A DNA stretch of 15,133 nt from Bacillota bacterium (GCA_023436765.1 JAEZHX010000064.1:1-15133); one strand, 5' to 3'. Positions 1 to 6,918 are shown, counted from the stretch's first letter. Notes: generated by a model not told the origin, from the letters alone. Numbers and translations are program-made.

Positions 1-15
1 AATGAAATCTATCAT

Positions 16-37
16 ATATGACAAACAGATGTCATAT
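16..37. promoter_or_regulatory. Perfect 22-bp palindrome, candidate operator
   Basis: ATATGACA and TGTCATAT form perfect inverted half-sites around the 6-base spacer AACAGA. A weak promoter can be drawn with ATGACA (18-23) as -35 and TATGTT (42-47) as -10, 18 bases apart. The palindrome would then cover the -35 box of the GyrI-like gene, a usual position for a repressor site. The regulator is unknown. The promoter part is a guess; the palindrome itself is seen directly. Confidence 0.45.
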
Positions 38-68
38 TAACTATGTTATCTTCTCTTTATAAGAGTAA

Positions 69-109
69 CCGGAGCAGCTTATTCTATCACATAAGGAGGA
101 ATCCTCCGG
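69..109 (+). promoter_or_regulatory. Leader hairpins ahead of the GyrI-like gene
   Basis: GGAGGA (95-100) is followed at once by its complement TCCTCC (102-107). CTCCGG (104-109) can instead pair with CCGGAG (69-74). The two pairings share bases and exclude each other. The GGAGG is too far from the ATG at 132 to be its ribosome binding site, which is more likely the AGGAAAGGAAG at about 113-123. A regulatory role is speculative. Confidence 0.25.
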
Positions 110-131
110 AATAGGAAAGGAAGATAGTATC

Positions 132-794
132 ATGGTTAAATTAGATCTTAAGAAGGAATACCCGGAGCTTTATTCTCCTAAAAACACTCCCTCGATCATT
201 GATGTCCCACCGATGCAGTTTATCATGGTGGACGGAAAAGGTAACCCCAATAACCCCGGAGGTGAGTATCAGAAAGCTGTGGAGGTACTATATTCTCTCT
301 GTTATACGATTAAAATGGGGTTAAAGGCGGCCCCGGACACCCCGGAAGGATATATGGACTATACCGTACCTCCTCTGGAGGGCTTATGGTGGTTTGATGA
401 CACGGAGAATAAGGATATTACGAAGAAGGATAATTACCGGTGGTGCTCCATGGTCCGCCAGCCTGATTTTATTACCGCAGAAATCTTCCATGCAGCCAAG
501 GAAACCGTCAGAAAGAAAAGGCCCGAGCTGGCTGTGGAGCTTGCCAGGCTGGAAAGCTTCCGGGAGGGTCTCTGTATTCAGGTGATGCATCTCGGGCCTT
601 ATGATACGGAACCGTCAACAGTTCAGAAGATGGATGATTACCGGGATGTCCAGGGATATCTCGATGATCTCGGAGGGCTTGCCCCGGAGGGACACGTCCG
701 TACTCATCATGAAATCTACCTGACACGTCCGGATATAGCAAACCCAGCTAAGATGAAGACGATTCTCAGACATCCGGTCAAACCAGGAGCCTAA
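132..794 (+). CDS. GyrI-like small-molecule-binding domain protein
   Basis: This 220-residue protein resembles stand-alone GyrI-like proteins (the SOUL/GyrI ligand-binding fold found at the C-terminus of MerR/AraC regulators such as BmrR and Rob). The N-terminal stretch with IDVPPMQFIMVDGKGNPN, a central PPLEGLWWF aromatic segment, and a late LCIQVMHLGPYDTEP strand followed by EGHVRTHHEIYL are typical of this group. It has no helix-turn-helix, signal peptide or membrane segment, so it is probably a cytosolic ligand-binding or ligand-hydrolysing protein rather than a DNA-binding regulator. The start at 132 has a purine-rich AGGAAAGGAAG about 8 bases upstream. The gene stands alone: the next gene has its own promoter. 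The natural ligand cannot be told from sequence. Family assignment is fairly sure; exact role is not. Confidence 0.8.
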   Translation: MVKLDLKKEYPELYSPKNTPSIIDVPPMQFIMVDGKGNPNNPGGEYQKAVEVLYSLCYTIKMGLKAAPDTPEGYMDYTVPPLEGLWWFDDTENKDITKKDNYRWCSMVRQPDFITAEIFHAAKETVRKKRPELAVELARLESFREGLCIQVMHLGPYDTEPSTVQKMDDYRDVQGYLDDLGGLAPEGHVRTHHEIYLTRPDIANPAKMKTILRHPVKPGA

Positions 795-817
795 CTTCAG
801 CTTAATAAAAATATGAA

Positions 818-845
818 GTGAACAAACAAGAACATGTTTGTTCAC
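818..845. promoter_or_regulatory. Perfect 28-bp palindrome over the -35 box, candidate operator
   Basis: GTGAACAAACA (818-828) and TGTTTGTTCAC (835-845) are perfect 11-base inverted repeats around the spacer AGAACA. The right arm contains the -35 hexamer TTGTTC of the promoter that follows. There is no T-tract after the right arm, so it is not a terminator for the upstream gene. The size and 6-base spacer would suit a dimeric repressor such as a TetR-type protein, but no regulator gene is in view. Confidence 0.65.
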
Positions 846-866
846 ATAGATCTGCTTGCATATAAT
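838..866 (+). promoter_or_regulatory. Sigma-A-type promoter for the radical SAM gene
   Basis: The -35 TTGTTC (838-843) and a perfect -10 TATAAT (861-866) are 17 bases apart. Transcription would begin near 873, giving a leader of about 48 nt to the ATG at 921. The -35 lies in the right arm of the palindrome at 818-845, so a protein bound there would block RNA polymerase. Confidence 0.7.
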
Positions 867-920
867 GCGTTCGCACTCAAACGAAAAGTGCCGATTAATA
901 GACCTCGGAGGAGTATCCTT

Positions 921-1817
921 ATGAAAACCATCCCTGCCAAAACCATACTCACCCACCTGTCCGATCATTCCTATTTCGGCAATGATTATAATATGAACTT
1001 GTATAAGGGGTGCTGCCATGGCTGTATCTATTGCGACAGCCGGAGCACCTGTTATCAGATTGAGAATTTCGATGAGGTCAGGGTGAAAGAAAATGCCATT
1101 CCGATTCTTGAGAAGGAGCTTCGGAGCAAGAATAAAACCGGTGTGATTGGTACCGGCGCTATGAGCGATCCCTATCATCCCTATGAAGAGAAGTATCAGC
1201 TTACTAGGCAGGCTCTGGAGATGATTGATACCTATCATTTCGGAGTTACCATCGCTACCAAGAGTTCGCTGGTCACCAGGGATATCGATCTTCTGAAGAG
1301 GATCAGGCAGCACTCTCCGGTTCTCTGTAAGATTACCATAACCGCTGCGGAGGATTCCTTAAGCAGGAAGCTGGAACCGTATGTTACTCCGTCCTCCGAT
1401 CGATTTCGGGCTCTAGGGGAACTATCCGAAGCAGGAATCCCTTCCGGAATCCTGATGACACCGGTACTCCCCTTTCTCACCGATACGGAGGACAATGTTC
1501 GGAGTTTGGTCCGCCAAGCCCATGAAAACGGAGCAAGGTTTATCTTCGCCCTCTTTGGAATGACCCTGCGGAGCGGTCAGAGGGAATATTATTACGGTAA
1601 ACTAAAGGAGAGCTTTCCGGGCAGTGATCTGGTACAGCGGTATATCAACCGCTACGGTGATACCTATGAATGCCATAGTCCGGAGGCTAAGCATCTCAGC
1701 TCCATCTTTAAGTCAGAATGTGAACGGTACGGAATCCTCTATCAGATGCAGGATATCATAGATAGCTATCAACAGGGCTATGAATATGAGCAGTTCAGTT
1801 TATTCGGGAATTCGTAG
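921..1817 (+). CDS. SPL-type radical SAM protein with clamp-binding-like C-terminus
   Basis: This is a 298-residue radical SAM enzyme of the spore-photoproduct-lyase-related (SplB/Rv2578c-like) group. The segment NLYKGCCHGCIYCDSR carries the CxxxCxxC iron-sulfur motif (Cys31, Cys35, Cys38), and GVIGTGAMSDPYHPYE followed by TRQALEMI matches the conserved second block of these proteins. I chose the ATG at 921 because CGGAGGAG lies about 7 bases upstream and the cysteine motif then falls at the usual distance from the N-terminus. The in-frame ATG at 834 sits inside the operator, upstream of the predicted transcription start. The C-terminus ends EQFSLFGNS; QFSLF closely resembles the sliding-clamp-binding pentapeptide QLSLF/QLDLF, hinting at a DNA repair or replication link. 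Lesion repair is inferred only; the substrate is unknown. A hairpin terminator follows. Confidence 0.85.
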   Translation: MKTIPAKTILTHLSDHSYFGNDYNMNLYKGCCHGCIYCDSRSTCYQIENFDEVRVKENAIPILEKELRSKNKTGVIGTGAMSDPYHPYEEKYQLTRQALEMIDTYHFGVTIATKSSLVTRDIDLLKRIRQHSPVLCKITITAAEDSLSRKLEPYVTPSSDRFRALGELSEAGIPSGILMTPVLPFLTDTEDNVRSLVRQAHENGARFIFALFGMTLRSGQREYYYGKLKESFPGSDLVQRYINRYGDTYECHSPEAKHLSSIFKSECERYGILYQMQDIIDSYQQGYEYEQFSLFGNS

Positions 1818-1858
1818 TCTTTCAAAGGTAAACGCTTAATAAAAGGTACCTATCATAG

Positions 1859-1905
1859 TTCAGCCAGACAGTTTATAATAATCTGTCTGGCTGGAAATTT
1901 CTTTG
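1859..1905 (+). terminator. Rho-independent terminator after the radical SAM gene
   Basis: CAGCCAGACAG (1861-1871) pairs perfectly with CTGTCTGGCTG (1883-1893) around an 11-base AT loop. It is followed by a T-rich tail (AAATTTCTTTGTTT). The stem is 11 bp and GC-rich. On the opposite strand the bases after the stem are not T-rich, so it serves the rightward gene much better than the leftward DUF4177 gene. Confidence 0.8.
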
Positions 1906-1915
1906 TTTACGTTTA

Positions 1916-2152
1916 CTAATCTATCGGACGTTTGAAATAGAATATTTCAGCAAGAGTGCTTGTCCTATAATCTACAACATTACCATAACTATTTTTTATA
2001 TCATAAGGTGAAATGTAAGGAATAACAGAAACAAGCTCCCAACCTACTTTACCAAAATCATCCACCATTTGATGTATACTTTCATATTTGCCATGTGATG
2101 AATGACCTTGTTCATAATTCCAATAATATCGCAAATATTCCCATTTTTGCAT
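1916..2152 (-). CDS. DUF4177 domain protein
   Basis: This is a 78-residue soluble protein with the hallmarks of the DUF4177 family: an N-terminal KWEYLRYYW strand, a central FGKVGWELVSVIPY segment, and a final strand ending in FYFKRP. Length is typical for a single such domain, and the function of the family is not established. The ATG at 2152 has AAAGGAG about 6 bases upstream, a good site. The gene follows metY by 71 bp on the same strand with no convincing terminator between, so it may be read from the metY transcript. Its AT content is higher than that of its neighbours, which could point to a different origin. No signal peptide or membrane segment is seen. Confidence 0.75.
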   Translation of the reverse strand: MQKWEYLRYYWNYEQGHSSHGKYESIHQMVDDFGKVGWELVSVIPYISPYDIKNSYGNVVDYRTSTLAEIFYFKRPID

Positions 2153-2223
2153 ACGTTTCTCCTTTAATTATAAGTTTATTATTTTCTATTATTGTGTCCT
2201 TGATTGCTTCAGGCTGATCAATT

Positions 2224-3495
2224 TCAAGACAGTAATGCCTGCTCGATATCCGCGATGATATCCTCAACATTCTCTATTCCGATGGACATACGAATCATCT
2301 CTGGGGAGATACCGCAATCCACCAGCTGCTGATCACTCAGCTGCCTGTGGGTCGTACTGGCCGGATGAAGCACACCGGTTCTGGCGTCTGCCACATGAAC
2401 CACGATGGCTGCCAGCTTTAAGCTGTCCATGAATCGCATTGCAGCTTCCCTGCCACCCTTCACACCGAAGGAAATGACACCGCAGGAGCCCTTCGGAAGA
2501 TATTTCTTAGCTAGGTTGTAATATTTATTGGTCTTAAGTCCCGGATAGTTCACCCAGGCAACCTGAGGATGCTTCTCAAGATATTCCGCAACCGTCTGAG
2601 CATTACTGCAATGCCGTTCCATTCTCAGATGAAGAGTTTCAAGACCGAGATTCAACAGGAAGGCATTGTTCGGTGCCGGTGCGGAGCCCAGATCTCTCAT
2701 CAGCTGTACTCTGGCTTTTACGATAAAGGCTGCCTTTCCACAATCCCTGGTGTAAACCATACCATGATAGGATTCATCCTGAGTTGACAGTCCCGGGAAT
2801 TTACCATTGTCCCAGTTGAAATTACCGCTGTCTACGATCACACCGCCTAAGGCAACCGCATGGCCGTCCATATATTTTGAGGTAGAATGCACCACGATAT
2901 CTGCGCCGTATTCAAATGGCCTGCAGTTGATCGGAGTAGCGAAGGTATTATCCACAAAAAGCGGAAGCTGATTCCTATGTGCGAGCTCTGCGAATTTTTC
3001 CAGGTCGGCAACAACGAGAGCAGGGTTAGAGATCGTCTCAGCAAATATTAGCTTCGTATTCTCCCTGATTTCCTTCTGAAGCTCTGCAAGAGATGCCTCG
3101 GGATCCACGAAGGTTACTTCAATCCCCATCCTCTTTAGGGTCACGGCAAACAGGTTCATCGTGCCACCATAGATCGTACTGGCTGAGATCATATGATCCC
3201 CTGAGCTGCATATATTCATGACTGCAATCAGGCTGGCAGCCTGGCCGGAAGAGGTGCACAGCGCACCAACACCGCCTTCCAGTGCAGCAATCTTCTTCTC
3301 CACATAATCCACAGTCGGATTCGCCAGTCTCGTATAGAAAAAGCCTTCTGCCTCCAGATCAAAGAGCTTCCCGACATGCTCACCGGAATCATATTTGTAG
3401 GTAGTACTCTGATAGATCGGAAGGACTCTGGCTTCTCCATTCTTCGGCTGATAACCCTCCTGGATACATTTTGTCTCAATATGATAATTGTTCAT
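2224..3495 (-). CDS. metY: O-acetylhomoserine sulfhydrylase (PLP-dependent)
   Basis: This is a 423-residue Cys/Met-metabolism PLP enzyme of the O-acetylhomoserine aminocarboxypropyltransferase type, making homocysteine from O-acetylhomoserine and sulfide in methionine synthesis. Seen: LPIYQSTTYKYDS near residues 25-37, FFYTRLANPTVDYVEKKIAALEGG (52-75, substrate/PLP contact), CTSSGQAA (80-87), VDNTFATP (181-188), and VVHSTSKYMDGHAVALGG with the expected PLP lysine at residue 207. The insert EYGADIV and the length favour the MetY rather than the shorter MetB/MetC group. The ATG at 3495 has GGCGGAG about 5 bases upstream. A promoter lies about 100 bp upstream, and the 95-nt leader between shows no SAM-I riboswitch. 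No other methionine gene is adjacent. Specificity for acetyl- over succinyl-homoserine is by family resemblance. Confidence 0.92.
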   Translation of the reverse strand: MNNYHIETKCIQEGYQPKNGEARVLPIYQSTTYKYDSGEHVGKLFDLEAEGFFYTRLANPTVDYVEKKIAALEGGVGALCTSSGQAASLIAVMNICSSGDHMISASTIYGGTMNLFAVTLKRMGIEVTFVDPEASLAELQKEIRENTKLIFAETISNPALVVADLEKFAELAHRNQLPLFVDNTFATPINCRPFEYGADIVVHSTSKYMDGHAVALGGVIVDSGNFNWDNGKFPGLSTQDESYHGMVYTRDCGKAAFIVKARVQLMRDLGSAPAPNNAFLLNLGLETLHLRMERHCSNAQTVAEYLEKHPQVAWVNYPGLKTNKYYNLAKKYLPKGSCGVISFGVKGGREAAMRFMDSLKLAAIVVHVADARTGVLHPASTTHRQLSDQQLVDCGISPEMIRMSIGIENVEDIIADIEQALLS

Positions 3496-3590
3496 ATGTT
3501 CTCCGCCTTTCTTAGCCTCCGGCTGATATCACAGGAAAACTCTCAGGTCAGGGAAGGAGTTCTGTAACTCAGCACTATTTTCCATATTTA
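3496..3590 (-). promoter_or_regulatory. Unassigned 5' leader of metY
   Basis: The predicted untranslated leader is about 95 nt. GAGTT and AACTC can form a small hairpin with loop ACAG; the same AACTC can instead pair with a second GAGTT about 13 bases further on. AGCC-GGA-GGCT forms a short hairpin just before the ribosome binding site. I cannot match it to the SAM-I, T-box or other riboswitch cores I know. Regulation is only a possibility. Confidence 0.3.
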
Positions 3591-3596
3591 CCTGAA

Positions 3597-3626
3597 ATCA
3601 TATAATGACAGACATGCATTTGTCAA
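3597..3626 (-). promoter_or_regulatory. Promoter of metY
   Basis: Read leftward, a perfect -35 TTGACA (3626-3621) is followed after 16 bases by TATATG (3604-3599), or after 18 bases by TATGAT (3602-3597). Transcription would start near 3590, leaving a leader of about 95 nt before the metY ATG. The rest of the 3496-3783 gap holds only this promoter, the leader and the thrS terminator. Confidence 0.65.
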
Positions 3627-3727
3627 GAACTCATTCCTGTCCCTTGATATAATTCTCCATAATAAGTCAATGTCCAATCTAACATATAGCTTTATGGCAG
3701 ACGATTTTCACTTATCAGGATTTAACA

Positions 3728-3776
3728 TACAAATGGGGCTGACAAATCATTCAGGATAGATATGATTTATCAGCCC
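3728..3776 (-). terminator. Rho-independent terminator after thrS
   Basis: Just past the thrS stop, GGGCTGATAAATCAT (3776-3762, leftward strand) pairs with ATGATTTGTCAGCCC (3750-3736) over 15 bp with a single wobble and an 11-base loop. The tail CCATTTGTATGTT is only moderately T-rich, but the stem is long and well placed 8 bases after the stop. Confidence 0.8.
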
Positions 3777-3783
3777 GCTGTTA

Positions 3784-5751
3784 TTACTGCTTCTGGTCTT
3801 CTGTAACTTCGATTTTACGGATTTCTCTGGTTCTGATCTCCTTACAGATATCAGTAATAAAGGTATCCAGAGGCTTCTGGCCCTCATCTCCGAGGAAACG
3901 GCTTCTTACGGATACAACGCCCTCTTCCTCCTCCTTCTGGCCTACTACCAGCATGTAAGGAATGCGGTCCAGTCTGGCTTCCCTGATCTTATAACCGATC
4001 TTCTCCGCTCTCTCATCAACGGTTACCAGGACATTATTCATCTGCAGCTCTTCCTTAACCTTTCTCGCATAGTCATGATACTTCTCGGAGATAGGAAGAA
4101 TACGTACCTGCTCCGGACACAGCCAGGTCGGGAACATGCCGGCATACTTCTCGATCAGCCAGGCAAGGGTTCTCTCATAGCAGCCCATACTGGTTCTGTG
4201 GATGATGAAGGGACGCTTCTTCTCACCGTTGGCATCGATGTAGAACATATCGAAACGCTCTGCCAGTACGAAATCCAGCTGGATCGTGATCATCGTATCT
4301 TCCTTACCGTATACATTCTTCGCCTGGATATCAAGCTTCGGTCCGTAGAAGGCAGCTTCACCCTCGGCTTCGGTGAAATTCACGTCAAGGTGAGTGAGTA
4401 TTTCTCTCATCTTGCCCTGCATCTTATCCCAATGCTCCTCATCTCCGAGGTACTTTGATTTATTGTTCGGATCCCATTTGGAGAGACGGTAGGTAACATC
4501 ATTCTCAAGACCCAGAGTCTTTAAGCAATACATAGCAAGGTCCAGGCACCCTGCGAATTCCTCCTCGATCTGCTCCGGAGTAACGATTAAGTGACCCTCT
4601 GAGATTGTGAACTGTCTTACTCTGGTCAGTCCGTGCATCTCACCGGAATCCTCATTACGGAACAGGGTTGAGGTTTCACCATAGCGGCAGGGTAGATCTC
4701 GGTAGGATTTCTGGCTCTGCTTGTATACATAGTACTGGAACGGGCAGGTCATCGGACGGAGTGCGAATACCTCCGCATTCTCATCGCTCTCGTCTCCCAG
4801 TACGAACATGCCTTCCTTATAGTGATTCCAGTGATCGGAAATGATATAGAGGTCCTTCTTTGCCATCAGGGGAGTCTTCGTTCTCATATAGCCGCGGCGC
4901 TCCTCTTCATCCTCGATCCATCTCTGAAGGGTCTGTATGATCTTCGCACCCTTCGGCATCAGCAGGGGCAGACCCTGACCGATAACATCTACGGTTGCAA
5001 AAAGCTCCATCTCACGGCCCAGCTTGTTATGGTCACGCTTCTTAATATCCTCCAGATGAACCAGATACTCCTCCAGCTCAGCGTTCTTCGTATAAGCAGT
5101 ACCATATACTCTGGTCAGCATCTTATTCTTCTCTGAACCTCTCCAGTAAGCGCCTGAGGAGGAAATCAACTTGATCGCTTTAATATTCTTCGTACTCATT
5201 AAGTGAGGGCCGGCACACAGATCCACGAAATCACCCTGCTGATAGAAGGAAAGCTCCGCATCCTCCGGCAGGTCTTCAATCAGCTCCACCTTATAGGGTT
5301 CGCCCTTCTCCTGCATCAGAGCGATGGCTTCCTTTCTCGGAAGGGTAAAGCGTTTCAGTTCGTCTCCCTCCTTGATGATTTTCTTCATCTCCTTCTCCAG
5401 CTCATCAAGAGCTGCACGGTCAAAGGGAGCGCAATCAAAATCATAATAAAAACCGGTATCGATCGAAGGACCGATTGCCAACTTTGCGTTCGGATAAAGT
5501 CTCTTTACTGCCTGGGCAAGTACATGGGAGGTAGTATGACGGTAGGCAGCCTTGCCTGCATCGTCATTAAAGGTTAGAATATTTAACTCGCTGTCCTTCT
5601 CTACTACAGTCCTAAGATCCACCACCTTGCCGTCCAGTTCTCCTGCACAAGCCATTCTTGCCAGACCTTCGCTGATATCCGTTGCTATCTCATATACTGT
5701 CATTGCATTGCCGTACTCCTTCACGGAGCCGTCTTTTAGCGTAATCTTCAT
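3784..5751 (-). CDS. thrS: Threonyl-tRNA synthetase
   Basis: This class II synthetase charges tRNA-Thr with threonine in the cytosol. Numbering from the ATG at 5751 (655 residues): TGS domain (about 1-60), SAD editing domain with HTTSH (72-76) and CAGPH (179-183), catalytic core with motif 2 in LFRNEDSGEMHGLTRVRQF, motif 3 in HRTSMGCYERTLAWL, and a C-terminal anticodon-binding domain from about 545. The zinc ligands of the family are kept: Cys336 (in MTCPFQ), His387 (SEGHL) and His518. The usual CPxH after the zinc cysteine reads CPFQ here, apparently a lineage variant. I prefer ATG 5751 to the one at 5757, because GGAG then sits 7 bases upstream instead of 1, and MKITLKDG is the normal N-terminus. 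Control is by the T-box leader directly upstream; a terminator follows. Confidence 0.97.
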   Translation of the reverse strand: MKITLKDGSVKEYGNAMTVYEIATDISEGLARMACAGELDGKVVDLRTVVEKDSELNILTFNDDAGKAAYRHTTSHVLAQAVKRLYPNAKLAIGPSIDTGFYYDFDCAPFDRAALDELEKEMKKIIKEGDELKRFTLPRKEAIALMQEKGEPYKVELIEDLPEDAELSFYQQGDFVDLCAGPHLMSTKNIKAIKLISSSGAYWRGSEKNKMLTRVYGTAYTKNAELEEYLVHLEDIKKRDHNKLGREMELFATVDVIGQGLPLLMPKGAKIIQTLQRWIEDEEERRGYMRTKTPLMAKKDLYIISDHWNHYKEGMFVLGDESDENAEVFALRPMTCPFQYYVYKQSQKSYRDLPCRYGETSTLFRNEDSGEMHGLTRVRQFTISEGHLIVTPEQIEEEFAGCLDLAMYCLKTLGLENDVTYRLSKWDPNNKSKYLGDEEHWDKMQGKMREILTHLDVNFTEAEGEAAFYGPKLDIQAKNVYGKEDTMITIQLDFVLAERFDMFYIDANGEKKRPFIIHRTSMGCYERTLAWLIEKYAGMFPTWLCPEQVRILPISEKYHDYARKVKEELQMNNVLVTVDERAEKIGYKIREARLDRIPYMLVVGQKEEEEGVVSVRSRFLGDEGQKPLDTFITDICKEIRTREIRKIEVTEDQKQ

Positions 5752-5769
5752 GTTCATTCTCCTTTCAAG

Positions 5770-6081
5770 ATAAAGAAAGCCCGTCTCTTCCGACTTGGCT
5801 TAGGTCAAATCGGAAGGGACGAGCGTATGATTTACGTCGCGGTTCCACCCTTCTTGGTGTTTATAGCACCCACTTCATTCGATGATAACGGAATCACCGG
5901 ACCGGATTAGGGTCACTCCGAGGTAGTTTTCATATGCTTCTGCGTAGTCGATCATAAGATACAACCACTGAATAAGATACTTCCACCAACCATATCTCTC
6001 TCTGGATTCTTCCACATATTACTCGTCTCATCAATGCTTTTATGATGACAATCCAGCTATTTGTCTGAATTGTATTTGCTG
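5770..6081 (-). ncRNA. T-box leader (tRNA-Thr-sensing) of thrS
   Basis: Read leftward, this is a full T-box riboswitch. Stem I starts with a K-turn element GAGTA (6024-6020). GGTTGGTGGAA further on matches the distal stem I loop. A threonine codon lies in GAAAACTACCTC (5931-5920); ACT (5927-5925), followed by the usual purine, fits the specifier better than the overlapping ACC. Stem III is GGTG/CACC. The core AAGGGTGGAACCGCG lies at 5852-5838. Its UGGA should pair with a tRNA ending UCCA, implying discriminator U. The terminator follows at 5824-5779. Uncharged tRNA-Thr would stabilise the antiterminator and raise thrS expression. Confidence 0.93.
5771..5824 (-). terminator. T-box-controlled attenuator terminator
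   Basis: Leftward, 5824-5806 pairs with 5797-5779 over 19 positions with one C-A mismatch and wobbles, followed by TTTCTTTATC. Its left arm follows the T-box core, as required for competition with the antiterminator. It ends some 20 bases before the thrS start. Confidence 0.88.
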
Positions 6082-6087
6082 AACCTA

Positions 6088-6115
6088 ATTATATCATTCC
6101 GGTCTGTAATGTCAA
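6088..6115 (-). promoter_or_regulatory. Promoter of thrS
   Basis: Leftward: perfect -35 TTGACA (6115-6110), 16-base spacer, perfect -10 TATAAT (6093-6088) with an extended TGA just before it. The start should be near 6081, which fits the beginning of T-box stem I. This is the strongest promoter in the window. Confidence 0.88.
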
Positions 6116-6152
6116 GCAATATTTCATTCCATGGGTTAATCCGGGTCTTTCA

Positions 6153-6833
6153 TTATTTAGCGGACGGGAAGAACGGCCTAAGTGTTGCAGCTACGTTGCT
6201 GGCCGGCATGGTCTGCAGAATAATCTTTCCGGGACCGGTAATGACGGTGTTGAAGATTCCTTCACCGCCAAAGATCATATTCTTCACACCGGGAACAGTC
6301 TGGATCTCCATCGTACAGCTCTCTGTCATAGCAGCCAGATACCCGGTATCCACGATCATCTTCTGCCCGGGCATCAGCTCATATTCCATGGCATAGCCGT
6401 CTATCTCTATGAAGGCAACTCCCCTGCCAGAAAGCTTCTGCATGATGAAGCCTTCACCGCCGAAGAAACCTGCCCCCAGCTTCTTCTGGAAATGCAGGGA
6501 CAGTTCCACGCTTGCTTCGGAGGCAAGAAAAGCAGACTTCTGAACAATCATGTTATTACCGGGAGCAATGGATAATGCTCTGATTGAGCCGGGAAAGCTG
6601 GAAGCAAAAGCAATCATGCCCTCTCCGTTTACGGACGTATATCGGTTCTGGAAGAGGGAATCGCCGGAAAACATCCTGCCCAGAGCTTTTCCGATTCCAC
6701 CGTTCGTGGAGGTCTCCATCTTCATATTCGGACTCATCCAGCTCATCGAGCCCCGTTCTGTAATCATCGTTTCACCCGGTGCTACATGACAAACAACAAC
6801 CGGTAATGGTTCCCCATGAATCTCATACCTCAT
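6153..6833 (-). CDS. AIM24 / TIGR00266 family protein
   Basis: This 226-residue protein has the beta-rich pattern of the TIGR00266/AIM24 (former DUF124) family: an N-terminal MRYEIHGEPLPVVVCHVAPGE, the MITERGSMSWMS turn (residues 23-34), a glycine-rich stretch GGIGKALGRMFSGDSLFQNRY (45-65), repeated PG turns, and two GGEGF/GGEGIF blocks (125-129, 189-194). Length is normal. The yeast AIM24 protein is mitochondrial, but the bacterial role is unknown. There is no signal peptide or membrane span, so it is probably cytosolic. The ATG at 6833 has a perfect AGGAGG 7 bases upstream. The gene lies 85 bp after the M16 peptidase gene with no strong terminator between, so co-transcription is plausible. 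It is followed by the divergent-free gap leading to the thrS promoter. Confidence 0.88.
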   Translation of the reverse strand: MRYEIHGEPLPVVVCHVAPGETMITERGSMSWMSPNMKMETSTNGGIGKALGRMFSGDSLFQNRYTSVNGEGMIAFASSFPGSIRALSIAPGNNMIVQKSAFLASEASVELSLHFQKKLGAGFFGGEGFIMQKLSGRGVAFIEIDGYAMEYELMPGQKMIVDTGYLAAMTESCTMEIQTVPGVKNMIFGGEGIFNTVITGPGKIILQTMPASNVAATLRPFFPSAK

Positions 6834-6918
6834 AACTTAACCTCCTATGACTAAATTAGTACATGCTACGAAAGCTTTGTATCCACAGCTAAAGCCGTAA
6901 TCATCTTGCACCATATGA

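Noticed and set aside
818..845. LexA (SOS) box
   Set aside because: The Gram-positive LexA core needs GAAC and GTTC separated by four bases; here no such spacing occurs.
834..920. Upstream ATG adding 29 residues to the radical SAM protein
   Set aside because: It falls within the palindrome and upstream of the predicted transcription start, while ATG 921 has a strong GGAGGAG site.
615..1313. 232-codon minus-strand open frame
   Set aside because: It lies antisense across the GyrI-like and radical SAM genes, whose products are clearly recognisable; its own translation resembles no family and it has no ribosome binding site that I can see.
3496..3600. SAM-I riboswitch upstream of metY
   Set aside because: The conserved core (GAGGGA...GATGAAACC...GGCAACC pattern) is not present.
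3601..3606. Plus-strand TATAAT promoter
   Set aside because: No rightward gene follows, and the same bases are explained by the leftward metY promoter.
4075..5577. Several plus-strand open frames of about 100-127 codons
   Set aside because: They are shadows of thrS caused by its codon bias and have no recognisable product.
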